A stretch of DNA of 64,000 nucleotides from Gnetum montanum (Eukaryota; Streptophyta; Gnetopsida; Gnetales; Gnetaceae), in contig MNCI01000811.1 in the NCBI GenBank assembly GCA_015680685.1, positions 176,381 through 240,380 of the forward strand. The letters are read 5' to 3'. The notes beneath the pieces are model-generated. The model searched no databases. It was not told where the DNA came from and saw only the letters and a program-made list of their open reading frames with translations. Shown here in pieces: positions 1 through 12,700 of the stretch (positions are counted from its first letter, which is position 1; each line of letters opens with the position of its first letter). The translations under genes were made by a program, and so were the position numbers.

Positions 1-1106
1 TTTGTAGCTCACGCTGCAGGTCATGCTACGGGTCACGTTGTGGTCAAGCTGCAGTGTGAGTCTAGCATGAGCTACGATAAATGGCTTAAAACAAGGTAAT
101 TTTAGGCTCAATTTGTCAATCACACTTAGGAAACCCTTACACTTCGAGAATCAAGCTCTAAAATTCAAAATCTGGTGAAGAATTAGAAGTCTTTGCTCAT
201 TCACGCTGAAGTCACACTGCAGCGTGAGTGTAGTATGTGTACACTGAGGACACACTGAGATAAAATTAACTCACGCTGGAAGTCCTGATTAGGCAAAGAT
301 GCCTCAAACAGCCATGGAACCACTCGAATCAACATCTACAGTAAGCAAGTTAGAAATCCAGAAGTTTCAAGCTAGCTAGAATCAATTTCTCTTATTATTT
401 CATTGTAAATTTCCATCATTTATCATTCGTCGAGCTCTTACACTCTAAATTGTATGTGCCATGAGCGTAAGCTGGCTTGAGCGAGTTGTCATACATTGTA
501 AGATACAATGTACCTAGTCCAGAACATAGCTTGCCCACACACATCCAACTCACATATAGCTGTCCATTGGACACATGTCACTTGATCCGCTTTCCNTTGG
601 ATAGCTTAGGAAACTCAGACCAACAATCCTTGGGCGCTCGGCACACTTAACTCCTAGCATCCAAGAACTTCTAAAACACATCACATTACATCACCTTGGG
701 GCTTGGTGCTTGACCTTCCATCCACACGTACAGCTACGCTTTGACCGATGCACATCTTTTCTAAGAAATACAATATAGTTCATTTTGCCAGCCATTATTT
801 CTGTTTACTCTATTTTACATTTAGTTTATGTTCATTTTACATTTTGTTTATGATACTTCCATACATTTCTATTTACATTTCGTGCACACTGTTTACATTT
901 TAAAACATTAGTACCCCAGTGTAAGCTGTAGTTTACGCTCAGTGAAGTCCTTGGTTGATTTGTGTGTAGACCATCCAAGGCACTCTACCTTCATTTCCTT
1001 TTCCAGCTTGCCCTCAAGTGAAGGTAGGGTCAGTTGTGTCTGCTCGATGATCTTTCGATGTTTTTTTTCCCTTCTAGCCTTACACCGATCATTTAGGTCA
1101 ATATAG
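1..1106 (+). mobile_element. E0: 3' part of an LTR (truncated by window edge)
   Basis: The stretch is rich in the palindromic word CTCACGCTGCAGCGTGAG and its decayed forms. From 944 to 986 it carries the U5 motif shared by all LTRs here (GAAGTCCTTGG..GATTTGTG..AGACCATCCAAGGCAC). It ends in a T-run plus CCTTCTAGCC like the U5 end of E1. At about 1106 it gives way abruptly to the third exon of an antisense gene of another element, so an LTR end has been inserted there. The 5' part lies outside the window. The exact end and the target duplication cannot be fixed. There is one unknown base at 597. Confidence 0.6.
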
Positions 1107-2115
1107 GGGCTCCATTGCAAAGCCAACATTGAGTCTCATCCACCTCCCCGTACTTGAAGAAGAGGTTGGTCTCATCATGCCCAGAGGTAATCACTGTAAC
1201 CTCTTGGGACTTGCTTGCTACTACAATGGTTAGCAATAAAAATTAGCAAAAGAAAAAGCAAATCATCACTTGAGCACATAAAACCAAATGCATAACTTAA
1301 TGTACCATGTTTGAATAGCATAGGAAATGGTGGAATTTTTGCCAAAACTTCTTCCATGGTAAGCAATCAATGATTGTCCCATTCACTATCCAACCAACCA
1401 AGCTCCTTACCCCTCAAATAGAACTTGGTATACTTGGTTAGGTAGGTTCTGAAATCAAGCCCAAGTTGTTCTATGACACCGACACATACATTTTTGGTAG
1501 ATGAGAACTCTTGCAAAGCCATTTGGGCCAACGCCAATGTATCTGTATTACCATGAAGACCATCCTTGTCAATCACAAACTTGGTAACATGCAAAGTATA
1601 ATAAGCATTTTTGATCATGTAGGAGAAATAATACAACATGCTTGAAACATCTCTATAGGACTCACCTGCCAGCACAATAAATAGTCCCAAGTGGGTTTTG
1701 GAAGTAGGTGCCCATGTGACGGGCAACAAACAACGTGTTGTATTTGTGGTAGCATTTGAATTTAGGCATGTCCCAAATCCAACTCAAGCATATTAAGCCC
1801 CTTGGGGGCCGACTTGATCCTTCTGCCCCTTCGCCCTCAATCAACCCATTAGCCATGAACTTCAAGATGCCTCGATTTGCCCCAAGCAACAACGTTTCAA
1901 CGAGCACGATGACTATTTCGACTGACAAGTGTGACCACACTATCACACTAAATTGATGAAGGAGGACTTCTAAGAACTCCTGAGTGCCCTTCCAGAACCA
2001 GACTACCTAATGCCCCACCTATGCATGGGGATGAGGGACATTAGCCATGGATTCACTTAGGCAGCACATGATGCTTACCAATTCTAGCACAATTAGAATG
2101 GGTTTCAACATAACC
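1107..2115 (-). pseudogene. E2 antisense gene, exons 1-3 (FCP/NIF-like), broken
   Basis: Three exons are visible on the minus strand. Exon 1 (2115-1666) is exactly 450 nt, bounded by an acceptor (TGTAG) and a donor (GGCAG/GTGAG). It encodes the FCP1/NIF-like fold: an LELVSI strand where DxDGT would stand, VIVWSHLS as the second conserved strand, and a C-terminal FQNPLGTIY. Exon 2 (about 1580-1370) aligns with exon 2 of E1 and E3, ending GWLDSEWDN. Exon 3 starts at 1209 (..VITSGHDETNLFFKYGEVD) and is cut at 1107 by the E0 LTR. Exon 1 has two in-frame stops. Exon 0 was not found in 2116-3603. The homology to E1 and E3 is clear; enzymatic function is not expected. Confidence 0.6.
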
Positions 2116-3603
2116 CTACATGATAAAGCACCAAACATTTGCACTGTGTTCAAGTGATGATTACTAATGTAGTGTAACATGACCCTCTACTTACAAATTT
2201 TTCCTCAGGCAAGAAATAGTAGGTCCCTGGCACAATAAAATAGAACTAAGTCCTATATGTAGCGTAGCAGGGTGTTACACATAGCGTAGCGTGGCAAGAA
2301 CACCCTACACAAAGTAGTAGCCATGTAGCATGGTAGACATGTCTTGTATAGTGTAGCGTAGTAGCCACACTTTGCACAATAGTGATGGTTGCATTATGCG
2401 TAAAGTAGCAAGACAATTGCACACCATGCAGCATAGAAAAGTGTAATACGACAGATGCAATAGTATGACAAGTGTAAAAATATAACAAGTACAACATGTA
2501 ACAAGCATGGCAATGTAACAAGCATTGCAGTGTAACAAATTTAGTAGCGTAGCAGTGTAGCAAATTTAATGATGTAGTAGCATTGCCAGTCTAACAACAT
2601 AGTAGCGTTGCCAGTCTAATAGCATAGTAGCGTGACAAGCCTATCAGTGTGGCAGCATAACAGGCCTACCAACATAGCAGTGTAGCATAACAGAACTAAA
2701 AAGTAACACAGTCTAATAGTCACAATGACCAGAACAACGTTGCCTAAGAAAAATACTCACAGTGTTCCTATTGCCTCGACCCTACCTCACTACATGAAAA
2801 GTGGCAAAATAAAATGCAAACCAAAAGAAAACCTTCCACTACATATGCTAGGTTATGCTAGACACATGCCACACTTACTAAGAAAATTGGCAAGCCAAAA
2901 CCTCCTCCATGGGTGCTACACTACGCTGAGTGAACATTACGCTGCCCAAAACTATCCAAACCCCCCTACAGTGCTGCATTAGCCATCAACAATGGTGGTC
3001 AGGATAATGTCATGCACCAGCTGTAGCATAACAATTACCATGACCACAGTGGCCAAGGTAATAACAACAGTAATAGGGTGGTAATATTGATAACCACAAT
3101 AACTAAGACGTGGTGATCATAGTGACAATCCCACTTGATACATTACACAAAGCAAATGAGGATATCGTAACACTTACCTGGTGGATGGACCCTCTAGCCT
3201 TTCCTCAATATGTGCCTTGGGGAGGTGTCACAGGGTGTGCCCCATTTCATACACTTTGGCAAGCCATTAATGCCTACATTCACTTTTGTGTGCCATTGCT
3301 TTGCCTACAAATTGGCTATATCAACTACTACGCTAAGCCTGTTACACTCTATCTTAGCTCGACTGCGCTACGCTATGGATGTTGGCTCTGACAATGAAAA
3401 TGATAAGTTTACCAGGGGTAATCCCCTATTTATAGTCAACACAGTAAAAAAACTATCACTTTCATGTCCCAAGTAATGCAGAACACCCTTGCAGTGTAGC
3501 ACTACTTTAGCGTAGCATGTCTCCACTGTAGCATAGCACTCAGCTGCAGTGCAGCAAGTAGGTCCACAAAAATTTTCACTTCAGCTTTACAAATTTTGCA
3601 TAG
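2116..3603 (-). repeat. E2 antisense-gene intron 1/upstream region with GTAGCGTAG words
   Basis: No credible gene is visible. The stretch 2240-2720 is built of degenerate repeats of GTAGCGTAGCAGTGTAGC, the same word that fills the E2 LTR at 26700-27500. The rest is simple A-rich or CCACAATAACC-like sequence. A good donor-like site (rc CCAG/GTAAGT) lies near 3171-3177 and could end exon 0 of the E2 antisense gene, but the upstream reading frame does not align convincingly. Small open frames here follow from the repeats. Confidence 0.45.
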
Positions 3604-3608
3604 CCATG

Positions 3609-4754
3609 TGAAACACTACAAAATTCGGAGCTTAGTACTTGTCCGACCCCAAACAAGACCTCGAAACTCACAAACGACGTCGGTTGCATGATCGTAACAC
3701 TTAGTTTTTGCTAAGTATATGGGACCAGCGTATACACACAGCGTATACGCCCGGCGTGTATGCCCAATATTCACTTCAGCGTATACGCCCAGCATTCTAG
3801 CGTATACACCCAGCTCTCCGGCGTATACGCCCAGGCACTGCAGATGCGCACGCTCGATGACAGGATCTCCAATGACAGCATGAAGATAACACCGAAGAGC
3901 AAGGATTGAAGCAAGTGGCACCCTTCGACGTATGCGCCTGGCGTATACGCCCAGCATTTCTACGTATACGCCCAGCACCCTGGCGTATACGCCCAGCGTT
4001 CAGCGTCTCCACCCAGTTCACGCCCAGCATTCTAGCATATACGCCCAGCGTATACGCCGACCTGATGCAGCGTATACGCCCAGCAATTGTAACATTTTGT
4101 ATATTTGTAAAGTGTATGCACCCGGTCAACGCGCCATGTGTCTCCCATCCCGAGTCTAGCGTAACAACCTGTATAAAACCCCCATTTTTCCACTTCCGCC
4201 GGACCTTTTGCGAAATCCCGAAGCATACCAGAGAACATTTATGCTGCGCAAAAAAGTAGAAAACCTTCTTACGCTGAGAAGTCCTACACGCTGTGGATCC
4301 AATCTCTTATGCTCCGCTCGCTCTGCAAACTGTCCGAGTCACCTGTGTGTACGCCGGGGCTTTTCGGCCACCTTGTGTTCCCACAATTGCGTTAGACTGG
4401 TGCACTGTACTCTGACTCTGTAATTCCATCGTTTCATTCATTGCAAGTTCTTTTATAGTTTTACGTCAATTTGGCCCATGCCTCGCTCGCGCTTTGTTTG
4501 CATCTGTTTATGTTTTACGCTATTTTTGCTTTGTTTACGCCTGCACGCCGTTTACGCATAACCCAGCGTATTAGCATTTGCATACGCGCGAGGAAATCCT
4601 TGTCTGATCTGTGTGCAGACCACCCAAGGTACTTTGCCTCTGCTACATTCTAGCATGCCCTCAGGCATAGGCAGGGTCTTCTGTACGCATCCTGCGATCC
4701 CGCGGCCTCTATTTTTTTCCTTCCAGCCGGAGATCGACGATTTCAGGTGGTACA
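3609..4754 (+). repeat. E1 5' LTR (1146 bp)
   Basis: TG...CA ends. U3 (about 3725-4095) is packed with the palindromic word AGCGTATACGCCCAGC in both orientations. A TATA box (GTATAAAACC, 4171-4180) probably drives the genomic RNA. U5 holds the shared motif at 4592-4635 (GAAATCCTTGTCTGATC, AGACCACCCAAGG). Small open frames on both strands at 3616-4160 are translations of the repeat word, not genes. Confidence 0.9.
4172..4178 (+). promoter_or_regulatory. TATA box of E1 5' LTR
   Basis: TATAAAA followed by CCCCCATTTTTCC. The same context lies at 20100-20106 in the 3' LTR. E2 (27961) and E3 (38106-38115 and 56729-56738, reverse strand) have a TATA box in the matching part of their LTRs. Confidence 0.65.
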
Positions 4755-4759
4755 GAAAT

Positions 4760-4776
4760 TGGCGCTAGAAGGAGGG
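4760..4776 (+). other. E1 primer binding site
   Basis: TGGCGCTAGAAGGAGGG begins 5 nt after the 5' LTR. TGG pairs with the CCA end of a tRNA. The same site recurs in E3 (56092-56108, reverse) and E4 (63437-63453, reverse) with one or two changes. I cannot name the tRNA safely. Confidence 0.8.
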
Positions 4777-5303
4777 CCTCCTTAAAACCCTTACCTGCAA
4801 CTCCAAGCGTATACGCTGTTAAGCATCTACGCCCCTAATTGTACACCGCCCTAACTTTCCCACTGTTTACGCTGTCTGGTTCTAAAATCTACCTCTTAAC
4901 TGCCCAGCATCAACGTTGCACAGCATTCACGCTCTCAAACATCACCGCTTTGTTTACGCTCATCTAGTTTACGCTCTACTGATTATGCTGTGACTTCTTC
5001 TACAAGCCTGTCTTTTACGCTCTGTTTTCACGCTTCGAACTGTTTTACGCTTTGTACTGTTTTACGCTGCCTGTTTTACGCTCCCACTGTCACCCTGTTT
5101 ACGCTTCCCTATTTACGCCACCCTGTTTCACCTCGCGATCCATCTCACACGTACACTCCCCAACGTCTACGCTGTCTACGCTGTACACGCTGTATACGTT
5201 GTATACGTTGCCCCTATACGCCGTCCACTAGGCGTGTACGCTATTCGTCCTCAAGACATCAACTTCGTAATTCCAGACTTATCCATATTCGCAACGTAGC
5301 ATC
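4777..5303 (+). other. E1 leader between primer site and gag
   Basis: No gene is supported. The leader is strikingly rich in TACGCT and TTTACGCTG, half of the palindromic word of the U3. A short open frame (4990-5307) overlapping the gag start is translated from these words and is probably not a protein. Confidence 0.55.
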
Positions 5304-8300
5304 ATGAATCCTTTAAACAACACCGCTCTCACCGCTCAGACCACCGCCATGGATACCATAGCTGTCCAACAGCCCGTCGCAAAACACCCGGGAATGCAGC
5401 TCACAGCGGGTCCCCGTCGATCCCTAAGGCTGCAAGGGAAGAACCCGGCCTCTAACATTATTACCCAAGATCAGTACAACTTTATCTGCATTAAGATACA
5501 AGCTGACCTAGTTGTTGATCAAGCTGAACTAGAGGTGAAGAGGCAGTTTGAGTTGTATTACAGGGGGGGACGAGAGTTCATCCCAACCCCCTACGATGTA
5601 ATTCCCGTTCCTGAACAATACTCGGAACTCATCACACAACTCCTCCTCCAAAGGAACAATTTGTTGGATCAGCCCGCACTAGAGCCCCAACCAGAGGATG
5701 AGGATGAGTTTTCCGCTCAATCCAAGCAAGGGGAGTCGTTCCATACCTTAAGTCCTCAAGCGCAGGTCAACCCCTTTTTCCATCCCGGCACAAGGGAACT
5801 CATGCCCTTGCCACACCTTAGATTCCTCCAAGCCCAACAGCCACCGCCAGAAACAGCAGCATTAGTCCACGTCCCTCTCCCAAGCGACCCCCAACCCAAC
5901 ACCTTCCCGCTCACACTCATCCCTACGGCCGCGACGGGCCCATCCTCACAAGTGCAGCCACCTATCGATAACACGAGAGCAATGCTCCCACCAAGGGTGA
6001 TAGGGATGCCACACGTGATTTCGGCGTCCACATTCGCCCACTTCATACCACACCTCCAAGCACACATAGCTCCCCAGACAGCAGTAACCCAATAGGGAGC
6101 CCTCGCTCACAATGTGGCAGGGCAATGGCTGCCAAGGGGAGCGCCGTCGTACCAAGCCCCCCATTACCATGCGCCACCTCACGCAATCCCACCAGCCAAT
6201 GTCCCCCAAGCACAACCCCAGCTCCAGCAGCAATAGCCACAGCATTTTCCCTATCACGTGCCACCTGTAGCGCTACCCGCTGTAACCTTCCCACAAACAC
6301 AAGCACCCACGCAGCTTTCAGCCCTTCAGGCTCATACGCAACAATCTAACTTGTATGGTATACTGCAACCCCAAGACACCATATCACCGAGCGCCCAAGA
6401 CTGGGCGGATGCCAAGAAAATAATGCAAGAGCTTACTGAAGAGGTGAAACGCCTCAAAACGGCCGCTGAGGGAAAGCTGAAGATAGTGGATTTCTACAAC
6501 GATGACCCTATCAGCTCTTCTGTCCCTCCTCTGACCCTACCCAAAGGTGTCCCCCTACCAACGCTAACTAAATACAACGGGGAAACAGACCCCAACGCCC
6601 ATTTTATAACATTCAGATTAGAGTGCGCGCTGCTCCAGGCTTGGCCCCACGTCGTCCTTCAAGTATTCCACATGTCCCTCACGGGAAGGGCACTCGACTG
6701 GTACCGAGCCTTGCCCAGGGACTCTATCCTGTCTTTGGACGATCTTTTACGCCAGTTTGTGACCCGGTTCAAGTACAACTTGAAACCCGAGGCCACGTTG
6801 GATAGCCTCATGCAGATCAAGCAAGCACCGCTTAAACCGGTGCAGAAGTTTATTCAGAGATGGAGTGCAGCTCTTAATGAGCTACATGAACCGATCTCTC
6901 CAACGTATCTGCTTACAATATTGAAAGCGGCAGTCAATGATTTTTTCAAGTCCAAACTATATTACCTTAATGTGCACGACCTTAATGAGGCATTTGAACA
7001 AATCAAGAACATAGAGGAGGTGGCTCAAAACAGCCACGACCCCGCATACTTGGCCTTCAGAAACCAACACACTAAAAAGGACAAAGAGAAGGCCAAGACA
7101 ACTATAGTAGCAATAGCGGGAGCACAACAAACAAGCACCACACATCAACACAAACCACCCGTGCCCCCCACTAACTACTATCAGCCTGCTCCTACAGCAA
7201 CCCCAGAGTCATCATCACAAAATCCGATGAACCGTACGCGTAACTTCGAGAGGAAAGAACCCTCTCAGTACACTCCTTTACCGATGAAGCCATCCCAGCT
7301 CTTTGATCAACTCTTAAAGGCTGGATTGATGCAACACAAGCAATTGTCCCTAGCTGCTATCCAAAGACATGACCCGTTCTGTCAACTCGTACAGAACCCA
7401 AGCCTAGCAACTCCGGATGAGCCACCCGTGCCCAAAGGATTTAGGATGGATCGCTTCTGCGACTACCATCAACGCAACGGGCATGGAACGGATTACTGCT
7501 TTACCCTGAAGCAGGACATCCAGAGGATGATTGATGATGGCAAGATCACTTTTGACGAGGCTAACCCTGTCCAACCGCAAAATCAAACTATGGGGGTGTA
7601 TAAAGACCCCCTGAACGCTAAAGGGGCACCGTATGTAATTACTTCAATCCATTGTGATGATGAATCCAGCACATCCTGCATTAACTCCATCTACCCCGAA
7701 AATAAAAAAGAAATGCTTGACAAATCCTACGTAGTTCAGATCCCTCCCGCTGAGTCGACACCCGCCTATCAACCATCCCGTGCCCCGCAGCAGCCGTACG
7801 TAGTCCGAGTGCCCCCCACCGTACCCACTCCCAACACTATGATGCACCAAAAATCATACGTGGTGTGCATCCCTCCACTCAATCCTGCGGATGCATCAAC
7901 CCCTCATGCTCGGCCTACCCCCTTCGTAGTCCGAGTACCATCGACCGTTGCAACAACGGAGGTCCAACCTCCACCCAGACCAACCCCGTACGTCATTAGG
8001 ATACCTGGACAGGCTCCTGCCCAATCATATCCGACCATCCACTCGCAACCCTGACCAGCCCCATAAGTCGTAAAGGTCCCAAGGCAGCCCCAGGCCCCCA
8101 AACCAGCTCCACCTCCACGCTGAGAATGCTTAGCCGTTAAGCTTACCCGGGAACGATTGGAGAAAGAGTGCCAACGGTTAGCTCTGGGACCACCCAAACC
8201 AACTCCACTGAACTCCATGGCTATGTCATCATCCAGCGATCCACCAAACACAGACAGCAACGGTGAACCATCCAAAACACAAGAGCCGCATAACACGGCA

Positions 8301-8332
8301 GGTCCTAACAATAACGACAAACCACCAAAACG
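5304..8332 (+). pseudogene. gag: E1 gag (one frame, five point stops)
   Basis: The capsid/nucleocapsid polyprotein of the element. One frame runs from ATG 5304 to the gap without a frameshift, broken by TAG 6093, TAG 6234, TGA 8052, TAA 8064 and TGA 8121. The N-terminal part has SLRLQGK and a Pro/Gln-rich middle. The conserved gag core is at residues about 400-575 (MSLTGRALDWYRALP, FIQRWSAALNELHEP). The zinc finger is C719-x2-H-x4-H-x4-C732, a CHHC arrangement. Residues about 800-915 contain at least five copies of (Y/F)VVRVPP. The frame continues after residue 916 with GPPKPTPLN, also seen in E3, so it probably read through to the protease now hidden in the gap. At least three stops fit C-to-T decay. 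Confidence 0.88.
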
Positions 8333-9204
8333 NNNNNNNNNNNNNNNNNNNNNNNNNNNNNNNNNNNNNNNNNNNNNNNNNNNNNNNNNNNNNNNNNNNN
8401 NNNNNNNNNNNNNNNNNNNNNNNNNNNNNNNNNNNNNNNNNNNNNNNNNNNNNNNNNNNNNNNNNNNNNNNNNNNNNNNNNNNNNNNNNNNNNNNNNNNN
8501 NNNNNNNNNNNNNNNNNNNNNNNNNNNNNNNNNNNNNNNNNNNNNNNNNNNNNNNNNNNNNNNNNNNNNNNNNNNNNNNNNNNNNNNNNNNNNNNNNNNN
8601 NNNNNNNNNNNNNNNNNNNNNNNNNNNNNNNNNNNNNNNNNNNNNNNNNNNNNNNNNNNNNNNNNNNNNNNNNNNNNNNNNNNNNNNNNNNNNNNNNNNN
8701 NNNNNNNNNNNNNNNNNNNNNNNNNNNNNNNNNNNNNNNNNNNNNNNNNNNNNNNNNNNNNNNNNNNNNNNNNNNNNNNNNNNNNNNNNNNNNNNNNNNN
8801 NNNNNNNNNNNNNNNNNNNNNNNNNNNNNNNNNNNNNNNNNNNNNNNNNNNNNNNNNNNNNNNNNNNNNNNNNNNNNNNNNNNNNNNNNNNNNNNNNNNN
8901 NNNNNNNNNNNNNNNNNNNNNNNNNNNNNNNNNNNNNNNNNNNNNNNNNNNNNNNNNNNNNNNNNNNNNNNNNNNNNNNNNNNNNNNNNNNNNNNNNNNN
9001 NNNNNNNNNNNNNNNNNNNNNNNNNNNNNNNNNNNNNNNNNNNNNNNNNNNNNNNNNNNNNNNNNNNNNNNNNNNNNNNNNNNNNNNNNNNNNNNNNNNN
9101 NNNNNNNNNNNNNNNNNNNNNNNNNNNNNNNNNNNNNNNNNNNNNNNNNNNNNNNNNNNNNNNNNNNNNNNNNNNNNNNNNNNNNNNNNNNNNNNNNNNN
9201 NNNN
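8333..9204. other. Assembly gap (872 unknown bases)
   Basis: A run of N. By comparison with E3 it should contain the E1 protease and part of array J1. Open frames spanning it are meaningless. Confidence 1.
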
Positions 9205-9480
9205 GACGTTAAACTATAACTAGTCCGAAATGACATTAAACTACGATAAAACCCAAAAACACAAAGAAACAATAATAAACAGCAAAAACAAAAAATTACA
9301 ACACTCCCTGTTTGAAAAGACGTTAAACTATCATATCCGCAATGACATACAACTAGCCATGATCAGCAACGGTCGGTCCACTATGAAACATCCACTTTCT
9401 CTAAAAATCATTTGTTTACAATGAGGCCCGAAATGGCCTTAAACTACGCATCGGGGCCCGAAATGGCCTCAAATTAGCGC
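9205..9480 (+). repeat. E1 junction array J1
   Basis: Units visible after the gap: GTCCGAAATGAC-ATTAAACTA (about 9222-9242), a decayed copy (about 9335), and two GGCCCGAAATGGCC units (9425-9438, 9455-9468), each followed by TTAAACTA or TCAAATTAG. Each unit is a palindrome with a CGAAAT loop, and the stem changes from GTC/GAC to GGCC/GGCC. The array lies between gag-protease and the 3' end of the antisense gene. The CGAAAT loop is also the J1 form in E3 (50880-51305). Confidence 0.75.
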
Positions 9481-9725
9481 GTATCTTGTTTTCCTTTTAC
9501 AGACCATTTATCTTCAATGTGTCATCTTTAAAACAGAAAAGCAAACCCAAAAAAATTTTAATGTCGTATCGTATGTGCAAAAAACTTAAAATCAACAAAA
9601 AATATTTATTTATGCAATGTTGTACAAATAATGCCTGTTTTTTCTCAGCATTTTTCAGTTACAATGCTCGTGTCAACTGAATCAGCAAAAAAACACTACA
9701 CAAAAAAAAACTAACTACAAAAGCA
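9481..9725. other. A/T-rich spacer before the 3' end of the antisense gene
   Basis: A/T-rich sequence without a supported gene. On the minus strand it would be the 3' untranslated region of the antisense gene. Confidence 0.4.
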
Positions 9726-12700
9726 CTAGGCGTCCATAACAGGAGGATCATCTCCCTTAGAACCACTAGCGTCAGGAGCCCCTGCTTCACTAGGGCCAGC
9801 CTCGTGTGCATCATCACCACCTTCATGATGAAAACACCAAAAAGAAAAAAAAATCAACCAACATAAAAATGAGCAGATGTTAAAACTTTAAACCTTATCC
9901 ACTAAGTTAACTTCGTAAAGGCAAAACGCTTACCATGGGGGATCCCCCTAAGCCAAACTCTAGCCGACGAAGGATCTTCTCCTCTGGGACGCTGGTCCAA
10001 TCTGTCCCACCCAGGCCTAGGTCAATGTTTGCCAAGGCCTTGCCTTTGTCGACCGCTGACCAGGTAGGACGTTTCAGAGGAAATTCACCTACCGATACTT
10101 CCCCAGAAGCAGTTGTGATGACCCTCTTAGGCGATTCCATTTATAAAATAGTGTTTTGAGCAAAGGTATCGAAGGTGGAACGCAAACCCAAACCTTCCAC
10201 AAACATCTCCAGCTGCCACTTTTCAATGGATACTTCTTTTAGCGACTTCTTGTACTGATGTTTATGGTTCTTCTCATCTTGACCCCACTTGTGAACCTTG
10301 GAAGCAAAAGCCTTCCAATCTTGACACTTGAGGTTCAGGAGATCAATTTGGGCTTTGCATTCCGCTATCCTCCGAGTCAGTGATGCATGGAGGTTCAAAA
10401 GGTTCCAATACCTAGTTTATGTAATCTCTGATGTTCGCCAAGAGCGATCTCCGCTCAGTCTCACAGCGGCGAACTCGTATCAAGCCTTTAAATCGTCATG
10501 CTCCTCTAATACTTGGGAGATTGCCTTTTCCTTTGCTTTTACTTGTAACCACAATTGTTCAACAGAACGTCTACAAGTCCACAACGACTTGGCGTTGTGC
10601 GCAAGGCTGTCCGCAACGCCTTCATAAACAGGCCTTGGCACCTGTTCCACTTCTGGGGAGAGCGTAGTCAAGCTTTCCATGCTGATGCCCTCAGAGGGAT
10701 CCCATCTTAGTTTAGCACCTACCCACGTAGAAAATATGAACATTAGAATTGTACAAATAAGACAGGAAGCTCCTAATCATTAAACGAGTCATACCTATAT
10801 CAGGATGGACTTCTTGGAGATGCTCAATAACTTCTTCCGCGATTCCATCCACAAAATTCGACTTACTTGGCATCTCTAACCAAATAAGTGGTTGACACGT
10901 ACGGGAAGAACTAACCTCAGCGGTCCCTTCAGGGGGAACCATCTTCATGGGAACGTCCAACCGTACTGTCCTGGTATCGCTGCCTTCATCTAAGCCAAAA
11001 ACACGAAAATAAATAAATAAGAAAAAGAGTAGGAGCCACAATTAATATAATAAAAACCAACTAAGAGTGAAAATATACCCTGATCCTTGTCACCTTCTGG
11101 GGGATCGCCCAAGTCCAAGTCGCCCTTGAGGAAGCTATTGAACATTTGGTTGATAGCGTCCTGGTCGTCTAAAGGTGCAGTTTCAATAGCCTTCTCTGTT
11201 AATGGCTCTGTTCCCCTGCCTTGGCTCTTCTCTGGGCTTTCCTCCTCATTGTTCTTCTCTGTGTACGTATCCTCCTCCTCTCTGATGGTCTCTAAAGCCT
11301 GCTTCCTCACTTCATCAAATCAAAAACAACAACGTAAGCAATTGAAGTAAGGGTTACACATAAACGAAAACGATAAAATGATAAGTAGATGGGCTTCATT
11401 CACCTAGTATCTTGAAGCGTATTTTCTTTACACATGGCTGGTTTCTCTCGGCGACTTGTTCTGTGAGGCGTTCGGGTCTTCAATTTCGATTTGGCTTTGC
11501 CAACAGTTTCCTTGATTACCCACTCTGCCCGTCTGGCGGTTAAAGGTACGTCCGCTGGCTCCATCCCCAGACTGTCCCGTGTATGGATGGAACCGCCAGA
11601 TGATCCCCTTGTAGTAATAGACACGGACTCATCAATACCTTCCGAGGCATCCTGCGACTTGGCAGTCGCGTACAAGTGCTTGACCCATGGACGGGATAGT
11701 TGACCCTGATCTCGTAGGAAAAACTTGTTTTTTGCACGCACCACAAGGAACTCGGTGAAACGACGAAGATAGTCGACGAAGAAGGCAAAAGTGAAGTGCG
11801 ATTGTGCTTCGATATTCATGCACAACCGCATAATCTCCTTATGCATGCCTGCCAACAAAAACTGAGCCCAATTGTACTGCATCCCAATTTTCAAAATCAT
11901 CCGCATGATGCGTACTGCCTCCACCCCAAAACTCCGCACCTGAGAGAGAGTTTTGGGAAACACCCGTGCTCAAAATAGGGGATGCAGTTCGTTTACCTCA
12001 ACAACCTTTGCCTTCCCCTGCATTGAGAACCCCTTGGTACCTTTCGTCACACCAAACCAAGACTCCAGTTCACGGATCGTTTGGAGCTCTTTGTGAGACC
12101 TGTCCAACACTACGGGTAGGCCATCTGCCAGCATGCCGAATAAGTTAGAAAAGAATACAGGCAATAGATGGAACACCACCATGACACCCTTAATCCGGGT
12201 GTTGTACTGAGAGACAGACTCATTGAAAGATTCCACGATCCCTATCATTTCCCCAATTGAGACATTAGGGCTTGGCATCATGAAAAGCTCTAGGAGGCCT
12301 GCATCATCCAGGCAATGAGTGAGGGACGGCGGGGCTTTCTTACATAACCACTTCTACGCCTTCTCTACTCCCTCGAACTTCATCAACAAAGTCATCTTAG
12401 TTCATCCAGTTGTCACAGGGTCCCCACCTGAGGGTTCATCAACTGTTAAAACAAGTTAAAAAAATCACATCGGTCTCACCCTAAACAGTTGAACGAAGCC
12501 ACTAACGCATGTAATAAATGCCACTACTCACCGTTAGTGGTAGATTTCAAGGTACTGCCAAAACTATGAGAGAAGACCGGTCCCTCCTCTGTCCAGTCCT
12601 CGTGCAGCCATCCACAGGCTTTGCACATCGCAAAGGCTCTAGAAAATTGCTCATGGAAGCAGACCATCGAACCCTTTTTCTGGGCCAGTACGGCCCCACG

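Noticed and set aside
2246-2563. Cys/His-rich open frames on the minus strand
   Set aside because: Derived from GTAGCGTAGC repeats in the antisense-gene intron/upstream region of E2.
3616-4259. Several overlapping open frames on both strands with GVYA/RIRPA repeats (again at 19635-20205)
   Set aside because: They are six-frame translations of the AGCGTATACGCC word array in the LTR U3; no codon conservation.
8157-9272. Long open frames across 8333-9204
   Set aside because: They consist of unknown bases; only the flanks are real.
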